Source: Cellvibrionaceae bacterium 1162T.S.0a.05 (GTDB lineage Bacteria; Pseudomonadota; Gammaproteobacteria; Pseudomonadales; Cellvibrionaceae). Taken from it: a DNA stretch of 64,000 nt. The notes beneath the pieces were generated by a model. It saw only the letters and a program-made list of their open reading frames with translations, made no database searches and was not told where the DNA came from. Within the stretch, counting starts at the first letter, position 1; each line of letters begins with the position of its first letter. The position numbers and the translations under genes are program-made. The stretch is taken from positions 1,950,392 to 2,014,391 of the forward strand of contig LANB01000001.1 in NCBI GenBank assembly GCA_000964245.1, in the 5' to 3' direction. Of this stretch, positions 7,423 to 16,009 are shown piece by piece.

Positions 7423-9462
7423 ATGCTGAAGCTTGCTGTTTATCTCTTCACTTTTCTTGTTATTGCCGCTTGTCAGAAAACCGCCGACACCAAAGCGCCG
7501 GAGCCTGCGCCATCCCGCTCCGGTATTTTGCTGGAGAATATGGACCCCGGTGTTAAACCGGGCGATGATTTCAATATGTTCGTGAATGGCACCTGGATTA
7601 ACAATGCCAGTATCCCGCCTGACCGCCCCTACACCAGCATCATGCTGGATTTGCGTGAACAATCAATTAGCGACGTTAACGTTATTATTCAGGAAGCAGC
7701 GAACAGTGAATTTGCCGAGGGTAGCAATGAACAAAAAGTCGGTGCCTTATTTGCTTCGTACATGAATCAGGAGCAGCGCGATGCGCTGGGGTTCTCGCCG
7801 CTTGACGCTGAGTTCAAAAAAATTGCCGCATTAAAAAGCTACAGCGAATTAGCAGTATATCTTGCGGAGGCCAACAAGTACGGCGTTAACCTGCCTTTTA
7901 ATTTATCGCAGTATGTCGATTTCAAAAACCCCGATACCTACATGATCTACACCTGGCAAGGTGGTTTGGGTATGCCGGAGCGCGAATATTATTTTGCCGA
8001 CGATGAAAAGTCTGTCGAAGTACGAAGCGCCTATCTGGAGCATGTGCAAAAAATGTTGGAGCTTATTGCTATCAGTGATGCACAAAAAGCAGCGGAAAAA
8101 ATCATGGCCTTGGAAACCCGCATCGCTGCACAACATATGAAAAAGGAAGACACGCGAGACATGCGCGCGCTGTATAACAAGGTGCCTTTGAATAAACTCT
8201 CGGAGTTGATGCCGGAGTTCTCCTGGGATATTTATTTAACGGTTGCAGGTGTTGCGGACATTGATGGACTCGTGGTCACCCAGCTGGAGTATATGCGTGC
8301 TCTCGACGATATCATTGTCGATGTCTCAATGGCGGATTGGCAGCTTTTTCTAAAATGGAAATGGTTGGAAAGTTACGCAACCGCATTAAGCAGTGATATC
8401 TACGCACAACACTTTCATTTTAACTCCAGGGTTTTGCAGGGTGTTGAGCAACCCTTGCCGGCATGGAAGCGCGCGGTCGCGGTTGTTAACAGTAATCTGG
8501 GGGAAGTCGTCGGCAAAATTTATGTGAAAAAACATTTCCCACCCGAAGCAAAAGCGCGCATGTTGGAGTTGGTTAACAACCTGATCAAAGCCTATGAAAA
8601 GAGTATCAATGAACTCGATTGGATGAGCGAAGACACACGCGAAGAGGCGCTGGAAAAATTATCAAAATTTACGCCGAAAATAGGGTATCCGGATAAGTGG
8701 CGTAGCTACGAAGGGCTCACCATCAAAGGTGATGATCTCTTTGGCAATTTGCAACGCGCTGCGGTGTTTGAATATCAATATATGATTGAGCGCCAACACC
8801 ACAAGGTGGATCGCAGCGAGTGGGCGATGAACCCACAAACGGTGAATGCCTATTACAATCCGCCCTTGAATGAAATCGTGTTCCCCGCAGCGATTTTACA
8901 GCCACCTTATTTCAATATGCAGGTGGAAGACGCCGTCAATTACGGCGCGATTGGCGCTGTGATCGGCCATGAAATTGGTCACGGCTTTGACGATAAAGGC
9001 AGCACCTTCGATGGCGATGGTGTTTTGCGAGACTGGTGGACGGAGACCGATCGCAGTGAATTCGATGCTCGCACAAACAGGCTGGTTGAGCAGTACTCGG
9101 CGTTTAAACCCTTTGATGATTTGGCGGTGAATGGCGAATTCACGCTGGGTGAAAATATCGGCGATCTTGGCGGCTTGAGTATTGCCTTGCTGGCGTATCA
9201 CATGTCTCTGGCAGGCGATGAGGCCCCCGTACTTGATGGCTTTAGCGGCACACAGCGCGTATTTATCGGCTGGGCTCAGGTATGGCTGGCTAAAGAGCGC
9301 GATGAAGCACTGCGCACCTACATCAAAACCAATGTGCATTCGCCTGCGCGCTACCGGGTGAACGGTGTCGTACGCAATATCCCCGAGTTTTACGAAGCGT
9401 TTGAGGTGCAGGAGGGCGATGCGCTTTACCTGCCGCCGGAAGAACGTGTAAAAATCTGGTAA
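7423..9462 (+). CDS. M13 family metallopeptidase (neprilysin-like) lipoprotein
   Basis: A 679-residue zinc peptidase. The N-terminus MLKLAVYLFTFLVIAAC is a lipoprotein signal peptide with lipobox VIAAC (Cys17). The peptidase M13 N-domain begins at GDDFNMFVNGTW; the catalytic C-domain has NAYYNPPLNEIVFPAAILQ, zinc motif HEIGH at residues 516-520 and ENIGDLGG at about 577-584, plus the C-terminal HSPARYRVNGVVRN substrate region. All active-site residues are present and the length is normal. Family enzymes cleave oligopeptides; the lipid anchor places it in the periplasm or at the outer membrane. It stands alone, with a hairpin after the stop. Confidence 0.95.
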   Translation: MLKLAVYLFTFLVIAACQKTADTKAPEPAPSRSGILLENMDPGVKPGDDFNMFVNGTWINNASIPPDRPYTSIMLDLREQSISDVNVIIQEAANSEFAEGSNEQKVGALFASYMNQEQRDALGFSPLDAEFKKIAALKSYSELAVYLAEANKYGVNLPFNLSQYVDFKNPDTYMIYTWQGGLGMPEREYYFADDEKSVEVRSAYLEHVQKMLELIAISDAQKAAEKIMALETRIAAQHMKKEDTRDMRALYNKVPLNKLSELMPEFSWDIYLTVAGVADIDGLVVTQLEYMRALDDIIVDVSMADWQLFLKWKWLESYATALSSDIYAQHFHFNSRVLQGVEQPLPAWKRAVAVVNSNLGEVVGKIYVKKHFPPEAKARMLELVNNLIKAYEKSINELDWMSEDTREEALEKLSKFTPKIGYPDKWRSYEGLTIKGDDLFGNLQRAAVFEYQYMIERQHHKVDRSEWAMNPQTVNAYYNPPLNEIVFPAAILQPPYFNMQVEDAVNYGAIGAVIGHEIGHGFDDKGSTFDGDGVLRDWWTETDRSEFDARTNRLVEQYSAFKPFDDLAVNGEFTLGENIGDLGGLSIALLAYHMSLAGDEAPVLDGFSGTQRVFIGWAQVWLAKERDEALRTYIKTNVHSPARYRVNGVVRNIPEFYEAFEVQEGDALYLPPEERVKIW

Positions 9463-9471
9463 TTCCATGTC

Positions 9472-9493
9472 GGGTGCCGTGCTGACGGCACCC
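9472..9493 (+). terminator. Stem-loop between M13 peptidase and nrdR
   Basis: Perfect nine-base stem GGGTGCCGT/ACGGCACCC around GCTG. No T run follows; the next bases (TGCTAAAAT, 9496-9504) could be an extended -10 for the nrdR operon. The role as terminator is therefore only probable. Confidence 0.5.
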
Positions 9494-9539
9494 ATGTGCT
9501 AAAATTCGCGCTCTTTTCATCCTCAAACCAGAGCGCCAC

Positions 9540-9998
9540 ATGCACTGCCCCTTTTGTAATACTGACGATACCAAAGTCATTGATTCTCGCCTCGTGGCTG
9601 AAGGTGGCCAGGTTCGCCGCCGTCGCGAATGCCTCCACTGCAGGGAACGTTTCACCACCTACGAAATGGCGGAGCTTTTAATGCCGAAGGTCATCAAAAC
9701 CGATGGCAGCCGCCAACCCTTCGATGAAGATAAATTACGTGCTGGCCTGCAGCGCGCACTGGAAAAACGGCCGGTGTCGGTAGAAGCGATTGAAGCCGCG
9801 ATAAACAGCGTGAAGCACAGCTTACAGGCCCTCGGAGAGCGCGAGGTGCAAAGCCTGGTCATTGGCGAAAAGGTGATGGAAGAATTACGTAAACTGGACC
9901 AGGTGGCTTATGTGCGTTTTGCCTCGGTTTACCGCAGCTTCCAGGATCTCAGTGAGTTTCAGCAGGAAATTGATCGCCTGCAGAGCCGGGTCGACTAA
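9540..9998 (+). CDS. nrdR: Transcriptional repressor NrdR
   Basis: A 152-residue regulator of ribonucleotide reductase genes. The zinc ribbon uses Cys3, Cys6, Cys31 and Cys34 (MHCPFC ... RRRRECLHC), followed by an ATP-cone domain ([16 protein letters not shown]). NrdR senses ATP/dATP and binds NrdR boxes upstream of nrd genes; none of those genes is in this window. It is the first gene of the riboflavin operon, nine bases before ribD, an arrangement conserved in gammaproteobacteria. Confidence 0.97.
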   Translation: MHCPFCNTDDTKVIDSRLVAEGGQVRRRRECLHCRERFTTYEMAELLMPKVIKTDGSRQPFDEDKLRAGLQRALEKRPVSVEAIEAAINSVKHSLQALGEREVQSLVIGEKVMEELRKLDQVAYVRFASVYRSFQDLSEFQQEIDRLQSRVD

Positions 9999-10007
9999 GA
10001 AACTGCA

Positions 10008-11120
10008 GTGAGCAAATTTGATCAGCAAATGATGGCGCGTGCTCTGCAGCTTGCAGAGCAGGGGCTGTATAGCACCAGCCCGAATCCTCGCGTTGGTTGT
10101 GTGATTACACGCGACAACAGTCTTGCTGGTGAAAATCTTACTGGTGAAAGTGTTATTGGCGAAGGCTTTCATCGCGCAGCCGGTGAAGATCACGCGGAAA
10201 TTGTGGCCTTGAAAGCGGCAGTGGAGCCTGTTGCTGGTGCTACGGTCTATGTGACGCTTGAGCCCTGTGCCCACAAAGGGCGAACGGGCCCCTGTGCCGA
10301 GGCGCTGATTCACGCCGGTATTCAACGTGTTGTTTACGGTATGGAAGACCCCAACCCGCTTGTGGCGGGCAAGGGCTTGAATATGTTGCGGGAAGCCGGT
10401 ATTGACGTTGTCGGCCCCATCATGGAAGACAGTGCGCGCGCTTTGAACCCCGGGTTTATCAAGCGTATGACTCAAGGCTTGCCTTTTGTCCGCTGTAAAT
10501 TAGCGATGAGTCTGGATGGGCGTACGGCGATGGCCGACGGTAAAAGCCAGTGGATTACCGGGCCCGCAGCGCGCGCCGATGTGCAACAATTGCGTGCACG
10601 CAGTTGTGCCATTGTTACCGGTGTCGAGACTGTCATTCATGACAATCCGCTTTTAAATGTACGTTTGCCGCAAGTAGAACGCCAACCGCAACGGATTATT
10701 CTCGACAGTAAATTGCGTACACCCGCACAGTCAGAAATTTTTTCGACTGGCGAAAAAGTCATTATTGCGCACACACAAACATCTTCATCAATCGCGATTG
10801 CGAATGCCGAGCTGTGGCAGTGCGGCGCACAAAACGGACGTGTTGATTTGCGGGCGCTGCTTAAGAAATTAGTGGCAGAACAACAAAGCAATGAAGTGAT
10901 GATTGAAGCCGGTGCCGTGTTAAATGGTGCGTTTTTAGCGGCAGGGCTGGTGGATGAAATCGTTGTGTATATGGCTGCAAAATTAATGGGCCGCGAAGCG
11001 CGGCCGCTCTTCGATTTATCGATTCACACCATGGCGGCGCAATTGGCCTTGAATATTAAAGATGTACGCGCTGTTGGCGATGATTGGCGCATTACCGCTG
11101 AACCGGATATTGAAAGTTAA
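10008..11120 (+). CDS. ribD: Bifunctional riboflavin deaminase/reductase RibD
   Basis: A 370-residue enzyme for steps two and three of riboflavin synthesis. The N-terminal deaminase has the zinc motifs HAE and PCAHKGRTGPC; the C-terminal reductase starts around KLAMSLDGRTAM (about residue 165). Translation begins at GTG 10008, matching homologue N-termini (MMARALQLAEQG...). An unusual feature is a ten-residue tandem insertion just before the active site: the conserved VIGEGFH strand is preceded by LAGEN and LTGES, encoded by three 15-bp near-repeats at 10119-10163. The remainder is ordinary and the enzyme is probably functional. Confidence 0.95.
   Translation: MSKFDQQMMARALQLAEQGLYSTSPNPRVGCVITRDNSLAGENLTGESVIGEGFHRAAGEDHAEIVALKAAVEPVAGATVYVTLEPCAHKGRTGPCAEALIHAGIQRVVYGMEDPNPLVAGKGLNMLREAGIDVVGPIMEDSARALNPGFIKRMTQGLPFVRCKLAMSLDGRTAMADGKSQWITGPAARADVQQLRARSCAIVTGVETVIHDNPLLNVRLPQVERQPQRIILDSKLRTPAQSEIFSTGEKVIIAHTQTSSSIAIANAELWQCGAQNGRVDLRALLKKLVAEQQSNEVMIEAGAVLNGAFLAAGLVDEIVVYMAAKLMGREARPLFDLSIHTMAAQLALNIKDVRAVGDDWRITAEPDIES
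10119..10163 (+). repeat. Three 15-bp tandem repeats inside ribD
   Basis: Units AGTCTTGCTGGTGAA, AATCTTACTGGTGAA and AGTGTTATTGGCGAA are contiguous and in frame, encoding (S)LAGE-NLTGE-SVIGE. The last copy corresponds to the conserved family residues, so the first two are the added material. Confidence 0.9.
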
Positions 11121-11151
11121 TTTCCCGGAAAATTAAAGAGACGAGACACGT

Positions 11152-11769
11152 ATGTTCACAGGCATTGTAGAAACCCAGGGTGAAGTCACTGTTGCAGAAG
11201 CGCGCGAAGGCGATTTGCGTCTGGGGATACGCGCTGAGGCGATGGACTGGGAGACCGTAGCTATTGGCGATTCAATCGCAACCAACGGTGTCTGCCTGAC
11301 CGTGATAGAAAAAAGTGATCAAGGCTATTTTGCCGACGTATCAAAGGAGACCTTAAGTTTAACAACGGTGGGCCTTTGGCAGCCTGGTGACAAAGTGAAT
11401 CTCGAACGTGCGCTCACGCCCTCTTCGCGTTTGGGAGGGCACATCGTCAGTGGGCATGTCGATGGGATCGGCGAGGTCCTTGAGCGAAAAAGTGAGGCGC
11501 GTTCAGAGCGTTTTCTTATTCGTGTGCCCGATAACCTGGCGAAATATATTGCGCACAAAGGGTCGATCACCATTGATGGAACGAGCCTCACTGTCAATGC
11601 CGTGAATGGCAATGAATTCGATATTAATATTGTGCCGCACACGCTTGCCGTGACTGTCATCGGCAACTATAAAAAAGGAACGCAAGTGAATCTCGAAGTG
11701 GATGTGCTTGCGCGCTATATGGAGCGACTCATGTTGGGCGATAAAGCCGCACAAAAATCGACAGATTAA
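11152..11769 (+). CDS. ribE: Riboflavin synthase, alpha subunit
   Basis: A 205-residue enzyme that dismutates two 6,7-dimethyl-8-ribityllumazine molecules into riboflavin and the ribityl-pyrimidine. Two lumazine-binding repeats are visible: the first begins MFTGIVETQG, the second GGHIVSGHVDGIGEV (about residue 96), each ending in a conserved threonine-rich strand. A short hydrophilic tail (GDKAAQKSTD) is typical. The start ATG at 11152 has a GAGACGAG ribosome site. It lies in the riboflavin operon between ribD and ribB. Also named ribC in some genomes. Confidence 0.96.
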   Translation: MFTGIVETQGEVTVAEAREGDLRLGIRAEAMDWETVAIGDSIATNGVCLTVIEKSDQGYFADVSKETLSLTTVGLWQPGDKVNLERALTPSSRLGGHIVSGHVDGIGEVLERKSEARSERFLIRVPDNLAKYIAHKGSITIDGTSLTVNAVNGNEFDINIVPHTLAVTVIGNYKKGTQVNLEVDVLARYMERLMLGDKAAQKSTD

Positions 11770-11779
11770 AGTGAGTGAT

Positions 11780-12886
11780 ATGACATTAAATACACCCGAA
11801 GAATTGATTGATGATATTCGTCAGGGACGCATGATCGTTCTGATGGATGATGAAGATCGCGAAAATGAAGGCGATTTAATTATGGCAGCCGAGCAGGTGC
11901 GCCCGGAAGATATCAATTTTATGGCAACACATGCGCGCGGGCTGATCTGTTTAACGCTCACTGAAGAACGCTGCAAACAGCTTGCCTTACCCTTGATGGT
12001 GCGCGACAACCACGCTGCACACTCCACCAATTTTACGGTATCGATTGAAGCGGCTGAGGGTGTGACCACCGGGATTTCTGCAGCAGACCGGGCGCGCACC
12101 ATTCGCGCCGCTGTTGCCAAAAATGCAGTGCCTGGAGATATCGTACAGCCCGGCCATATTTTTCCTTTGAAGGCGCAGCGCGGTGGTGTGTTGACGCGCG
12201 CGGGGCATACCGAAGCCGGATGTGATCTGGCGCGTTTGGCGGGGTATGAGCCGGCGGCAGCTATTGTCGAAATTATGAATGAAGATGGCAGCATGGCGCG
12301 GCGCGAAGACCTGGAAAAATTTGCAAAAAAATACGATCTTAAAATCGGCACCATTTCTGATTTGATTCAATACCGTTCGGTGACTGAAAAAACCCTGAAC
12401 TGTGTGAATGAAAGACAGGTGAAAACAGAATACGGCGAATTCTTGCTGAAAACCTATTTCGATAACGCGCGCAATGAATATCATTTTGCCTTGATACGCG
12501 GCGAGATTAGAGAAGATAAACCAGTTTTGGTGCGTGTCCATGTTGGCAGCACAACACGCGATATCTTGACTATCCAAAGTGCGCATCGAGAAGACAAAGC
12601 CTGGAATTTTCAGGCGGCCATGAAAAAAGTCGATGAAGAAGGCGAAGGTGTGCTGGTGCTGATTTGTCATAATGAAACAACCCAGGAGGTTGAGGAAAGT
12701 ATCGACTGGTTGTTAACGGGTAAACATCGCCCAAGTGCCGATGTCGGTTACAAACAAGTGGGAGCCGGCTCGCAAATTCTAAAAGATCTCGGCATTCGCA
12801 AAATGCGTTTGATGAGTGCGCCCTTAAAATTTAATGCCATTTCCGGTTTTAATCTGGAAGTGGTGGAATATGTGAGTTATCAATAA
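11780..12886 (+). CDS. ribB: 3,4-dihydroxy-2-butanone-4-phosphate synthase with degenerate cyclohydrolase II domain (RibBX type)
   Basis: A protein of 368 residues. The N-terminal RibB domain is intact (MDDEDRENEGDLIMAAE, HTEAGCDLARLAG) and makes dihydroxybutanone phosphate from ribulose 5-phosphate. The C-terminal ~165 residues have the GTP cyclohydrolase II fold, but the region that should hold the three zinc cysteines reads RVHVGSTTRDILTIQSA with no cysteine, so this half is probably not a cyclohydrolase. A complete RibA is encoded at 16010, which fits. Start chosen at ATG 11780; an in-frame GTG at 11771 is possible. Commonly annotated ribBA. Confidence 0.93.
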   Translation: MTLNTPEELIDDIRQGRMIVLMDDEDRENEGDLIMAAEQVRPEDINFMATHARGLICLTLTEERCKQLALPLMVRDNHAAHSTNFTVSIEAAEGVTTGISAADRARTIRAAVAKNAVPGDIVQPGHIFPLKAQRGGVLTRAGHTEAGCDLARLAGYEPAAAIVEIMNEDGSMARREDLEKFAKKYDLKIGTISDLIQYRSVTEKTLNCVNERQVKTEYGEFLLKTYFDNARNEYHFALIRGEIREDKPVLVRVHVGSTTRDILTIQSAHREDKAWNFQAAMKKVDEEGEGVLVLICHNETTQEVEESIDWLLTGKHRPSADVGYKQVGAGSQILKDLGIRKMRLMSAPLKFNAISGFNLEVVEYVSYQ

Positions 12887-12893
12887 CAGGACT

Positions 12894-13364
12894 ATGAAAG
12901 AATATCAAAGCAAAATTGAACATGCGGAAGGACGCTATGCCATCCTTGCCAGTCGCTGGAACAGCGCTCTGGTCGATGAATTGCTCAAAGGTGTAAAAAC
13001 TGCCTTCAGCGCGCACGGTGTAGCAGAAAATCAGCAGCAACTTTTCTATGCGCCTGGCGCTTATGAGTTTCCTGTAAGTTGTAAAGCGCTTGCTGAAAGT
13101 GGCAAGTTCGATGCAATTATTACCTTGGGTGCAGTTATACGCGGTGATACGCCGCACTTCGATTACGTTGCCGGTGAATGCGCGAGTGGTATTACCCGTG
13201 TCAGCCTCGATACCGGCTTGCCCATTATTTTTGGGGTGCTAACAGTTAACACGCTTGAACAGGCACAAGATCGTGCATTCACAGATCGTATGAATAAGGG
13301 TGGCGAATTTGCCGAAACGGCAATGGAAATGGTCACCCTCATGAAACACATTCGGAGTCTTTAA
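12894..13364 (+). CDS. ribH: 6,7-dimethyl-8-ribityllumazine synthase
   Basis: A 156-residue lumazine synthase that condenses the pyrimidine and butanone phosphate precursors. Visible family motifs are SRWNSALVDELLKG, GAYEFPVSCKAL and GAVIRGDTPHFDYV with the catalytic histidine, and FGVLTVNTLEQAQDR. The gene begins eight bases after ribB and its stop overlaps the nusB start by one base, so it is translated within the operon. Family members assemble into pentamers or 60-mer capsids. Confidence 0.97.
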   Translation: MKEYQSKIEHAEGRYAILASRWNSALVDELLKGVKTAFSAHGVAENQQQLFYAPGAYEFPVSCKALAESGKFDAIITLGAVIRGDTPHFDYVAGECASGITRVSLDTGLPIIFGVLTVNTLEQAQDRAFTDRMNKGGEFAETAMEMVTLMKHIRSL

Positions 13365-13813
13365 TGAAAGTAACCGCCGCGACACGCAGTCGTGCCCGCC
13401 ATTATGCAATGCAAGCGCTATATCAATGGCAAATGACAAAAAAAACACCGGAACTTATCGAGGCTGAATTCCACAGCGACAACGATATGAGCAAGGTGGA
13501 TGTCGAGTATTTTTCAGCGGCCTTTCAAGGCGCGGCGAATGATGCGGAAAAACTTGATGAACAATTTGCGCCGTATTTAAAAGATAAAAAACTGCAAGAG
13601 CTCGACCCTGTGACGCTTGCAGTTTTGAGGTTGGCCGCCTTCGAATTTGGTGAGCGCATCGATGTACCTTACAAAGTTGTCATCAACGAAGCCGTGAATC
13701 TTGCTAAAAAGTTTGGCGCAGAAGAAAGCCATAAATTTATCAATGGTGTTCTGGATAAGCTTGCCAAGGATTTGCGTCAGCTGGAAGTGCAACAGCAAAT
13801 TCAGCAACAATAA
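13364..13813 (+). CDS. nusB: Transcription antitermination factor NusB
   Basis: A 149-residue all-helical RNA-binding protein that joins NusE (S10) on boxA of ribosomal RNA leaders. The N-terminal SRARHYAMQALYQWQMTKK and the C-terminal PYKVVINEAVNLAKKFGAEESHKFINGVLDKLAK match the family. The start ATG overlaps the ribH stop (TAATG). The tail is glutamine-rich (QQQIQQQ). The ribH-nusB-thiL order is widely conserved. Confidence 0.97.
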   Translation: MKVTAATRSRARHYAMQALYQWQMTKKTPELIEAEFHSDNDMSKVDVEYFSAAFQGAANDAEKLDEQFAPYLKDKKLQELDPVTLAVLRLAAFEFGERIDVPYKVVINEAVNLAKKFGAEESHKFINGVLDKLAKDLRQLEVQQQIQQQ

Positions 13814-13828
13814 AAACCCAACGAAAGC

Positions 13829-14806
13829 ATGACCGAGTTCGAGCTAATCGCACGTTTTTTTAAAACGCCCTTGAATGCGCAAGGCGTCGTGGAAGGAATC
13901 GGGGATGACTGCGCGTTGCTCAAGCCTGCCCCGAGTGCCCAGCTTGCTGTTTCGGTCGATACATTGGTCAGTGAGGTGCATTTCCCGAAAGATGCTGCCC
14001 CCGGTGATATTGCGCAACGCGCCTTGCGTGTGTGCCTCAGTGATCTCGCAGCAATGGGTGCACAAGCGCGCTGGTTTACACTCGCGCTGACACTGCCGGA
14101 CGTGGAAGAATCGTGGTTAGAGGCGTTTTCGGCCCAGCTCAGTGATTGTGCTCAGGAATTTTCTTGTGCATTGGTAGGTGGCGACACAACGCGAGGCCCT
14201 TTAACACTCAGCCTGCAAGTAATGGGTGAAGTCAGCGAAAAATGGGCACTCAAGCGCAGTGCGGCTTGTGTGGGTGACAGTATTTATGTCACGGGTTCAT
14301 TGGGAGATGCGGCCGCTGCGTTAATGGCATTGAATGAAAAAGCGCTTTTTACGGAAAAGGAACGTGCGTATCTGTTAGAGCGATTTTATCGCCCCGCTCC
14401 GCGTTTTTACGAAGCCAAAAAAATCTCGGGTTTGAGTCGATCGGCCATTGATATTTCAGACGGCCTACTTGCCGATCTTGGACATATTTGTAAACAAAGT
14501 GCTGTTGGTGCTGAATTGGAATTACAGAGCCTGCCTGTGTCTGAGGTTTTGCTAACCTGGGCAGCACGAAACGCTTCGCAAGCGCAGCAAGGCCAGGTGG
14601 AACAGTGGGCGCTGAGTGGTGGCGATGACTATGAATTATGTTTTACCGTAAGCCAACAAAATAAAAATAAAATTGATGAGATGACACTCAGCGGCACGCT
14701 GGATGCGACTGAAATTGGTCGCATTGTTGAAGGGCAAGGTGTGCAGGTGTTTAAACAGGGTGAGTGGGTCGAACAAAACAAAACAGGTTTCCAGCATTTT
14801 GACTGA
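13829..14806 (+). CDS. thiL: Thiamine-monophosphate kinase
   Basis: A 325-residue ATP-dependent kinase converting thiamine phosphate to thiamine diphosphate. The PurM/AIR-synthase fold shows EGIGDDCALLKP, SVDTLVSEVHFP, the magnesium-binding VGGDTTRG, and IDISDGLLADLGHICK, followed by SGGDDYELCFTV. Length and motif order are normal. It follows nusB by 15 bases and its end overlaps the proposed pgpA start by eight bases. Confidence 0.96.
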   Translation: MTEFELIARFFKTPLNAQGVVEGIGDDCALLKPAPSAQLAVSVDTLVSEVHFPKDAAPGDIAQRALRVCLSDLAAMGAQARWFTLALTLPDVEESWLEAFSAQLSDCAQEFSCALVGGDTTRGPLTLSLQVMGEVSEKWALKRSAACVGDSIYVTGSLGDAAAALMALNEKALFTEKERAYLLERFYRPAPRFYEAKKISGLSRSAIDISDGLLADLGHICKQSAVGAELELQSLPVSEVLLTWAARNASQAQQGQVEQWALSGGDDYELCFTVSQQNKNKIDEMTLSGTLDATEIGRIVEGQGVQVFKQGEWVEQNKTGFQHFD

Positions 14807-14843
14807 CAACAAGTTGACTGATAGCGAAATAACTGAAAAGAAC
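14799..14843 (+). repeat. Three 15-bp repeats at the thiL-pgpA junction
   Basis: TTGACTGACAACAAG, TTGACTGATAGCGAA and the diverged ATAACTGAAAAGAAC follow one another. The first two each offer a TTG start for pgpA, so duplication has apparently doubled the start region. Confidence 0.7.
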
Positions 14844-15347
14844 GCGAAACAAAAAACGCGTTCCATTCCTGGGCTCAGTAAAGCCGTTTTCAGCGACCCG
14901 GCCATGTTACTGGCTTTTGGTCTGGGCTCGGGTTTGTCACGTATTATGCCTGGCACAATGGGAACTCTCGCGGCTTTGCCTTTTTATTTATTGCTGGCGA
15001 AGCTCGACCTGGTGTTTTACACACTTGTCGTTATCGGGGCTTTTGTTTTCGGTGTGTGGCTCTGTGCTTATGCCTCGAAAAAACTCGGTGTTCACGACCA
15101 TTCTGGCATTGTCTGGGATGAATTCGTCGGATATTGGCTCACCATGTTAGCCATTCCGCTAAACTGGAAGACGGTGCTCGTGGGTTTTGTGTTGTTTCGC
15201 TTCTTCGATATGCTAAAACCCTGGCCCATCAGCCTTGCAGATAAATATCTGCATGGCGGTTTCGGTATTATGTTTGACGACATTCTCGCGGGTGTCGCCG
15301 CCTGGGCGTGTTTATATACACTTGTGAGTTATGGGGTATTGGTATGA
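14799..15347 (+). CDS. pgpA: Phosphatidylglycerophosphatase A
   Basis: A membrane enzyme that dephosphorylates phosphatidylglycerophosphate to phosphatidylglycerol. Conserved segments are GLGSGLSRIMPGTMGTLAALPF, HDHSGIVWDEFVGYWL and FDDILAGVAAW, with four hydrophobic stretches. There is no ATG near the expected N-terminus; the best starts are TTG 14799 (overlapping the thiL stop) or TTG 14814, both inside a 15-bp repeat, while the first ATG (14904) would cut the family-typical leader. The hydrophilic N-terminus LTDNK-LTDSE-ITEKN is encoded by that repeat. The start is uncertain, the product is not. Confidence 0.9.
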   Translation: MTDNKLTDSEITEKNAKQKTRSIPGLSKAVFSDPAMLLAFGLGSGLSRIMPGTMGTLAALPFYLLLAKLDLVFYTLVVIGAFVFGVWLCAYASKKLGVHDHSGIVWDEFVGYWLTMLAIPLNWKTVLVGFVLFRFFDMLKPWPISLADKYLHGGFGIMFDDILAGVAAWACLYTLVSYGVLV

Positions 15348-15997
15348 GTAGAAGCAATAAACTTATTCTCCTGATGAGTCTGCTTGTATTCAGTGTTGTC
15401 GCAATGGCCCAGGCCAATATTGATCTCGCTGTGCGTGGTTTAATGAAAAATGCAGTGGTGGTTGAAATCAATGGTCAACGGCGCATGTTAAAAGTCGGGA
15501 AAACCAGCCCGGAAGGCGTAAAGCTGATTAGTTCAAACAGCCGTGAAGCGGTGTTTGAAGTGGCGGGGCAGCGTCGCACCTTGGGAATGAGTGAACATGC
15601 TGGCATTCGTCCAACTGAAACAGCGTCCAGAGAAATTCGAATTCCGCGCGGTAACAATGGGCATTTCTATGCCACAGGTTTGGTAAATAATCGTTCCGCG
15701 AATTTTATTGTGGATACCGGAGCGAGTACGATTGCGATCAGTGAAAAAGATGCAAAGCTGCTGGGTATTCGCTATTTGGGTGCAGATCGTATTCCTGTTG
15801 ATACGGCATCGGGCACAGATCTCGCCTACAAGGTTCAGCTAACGAGCGTCACCCTCGGTGCGATCACGGTTTACAATATCGACGCGGTGATTTTACCAGG
15901 AGAATACCCACAAGTGATTTTATTGGGGAATACTTTTCTTGAAAAAGTTGATATGGATGTAGATAACGGTGTGCTCGTGCTGGAAGCGCGATTTTAA
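15344..15997 (+). CDS. Periplasmic retropepsin-like aspartic protease (TIGR02281 type)
   Basis: A 217-residue protein starting at ATG 15344, which overlaps the pgpA stop (ATGA). A signal peptide (MSRSNKLILLMSLLVFSVVAMAQA) is followed by a small beta-rich region, then the aspartic-protease-like domain with FIVDTGASTIAISEKDAKLLG (catalytic Asp in DTGAS, about residue 129) and the flap/second-half pattern ILPGEYPQVILLGNTFLEKV. Retropepsin-like proteins of this type act as dimers through one DTG motif each. The substrate is unknown. Position between pgpA and ribA is unusual; co-transcription is likely from the overlap. Confidence 0.85.
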   Translation: MSRSNKLILLMSLLVFSVVAMAQANIDLAVRGLMKNAVVVEINGQRRMLKVGKTSPEGVKLISSNSREAVFEVAGQRRTLGMSEHAGIRPTETASREIRIPRGNNGHFYATGLVNNRSANFIVDTGASTIAISEKDAKLLGIRYLGADRIPVDTASGTDLAYKVQLTSVTLGAITVYNIDAVILPGEYPQVILLGNTFLEKVDMDVDNGVLVLEARF

Positions 15998-16009
15998 TAA
16001 GGTTTGAGT

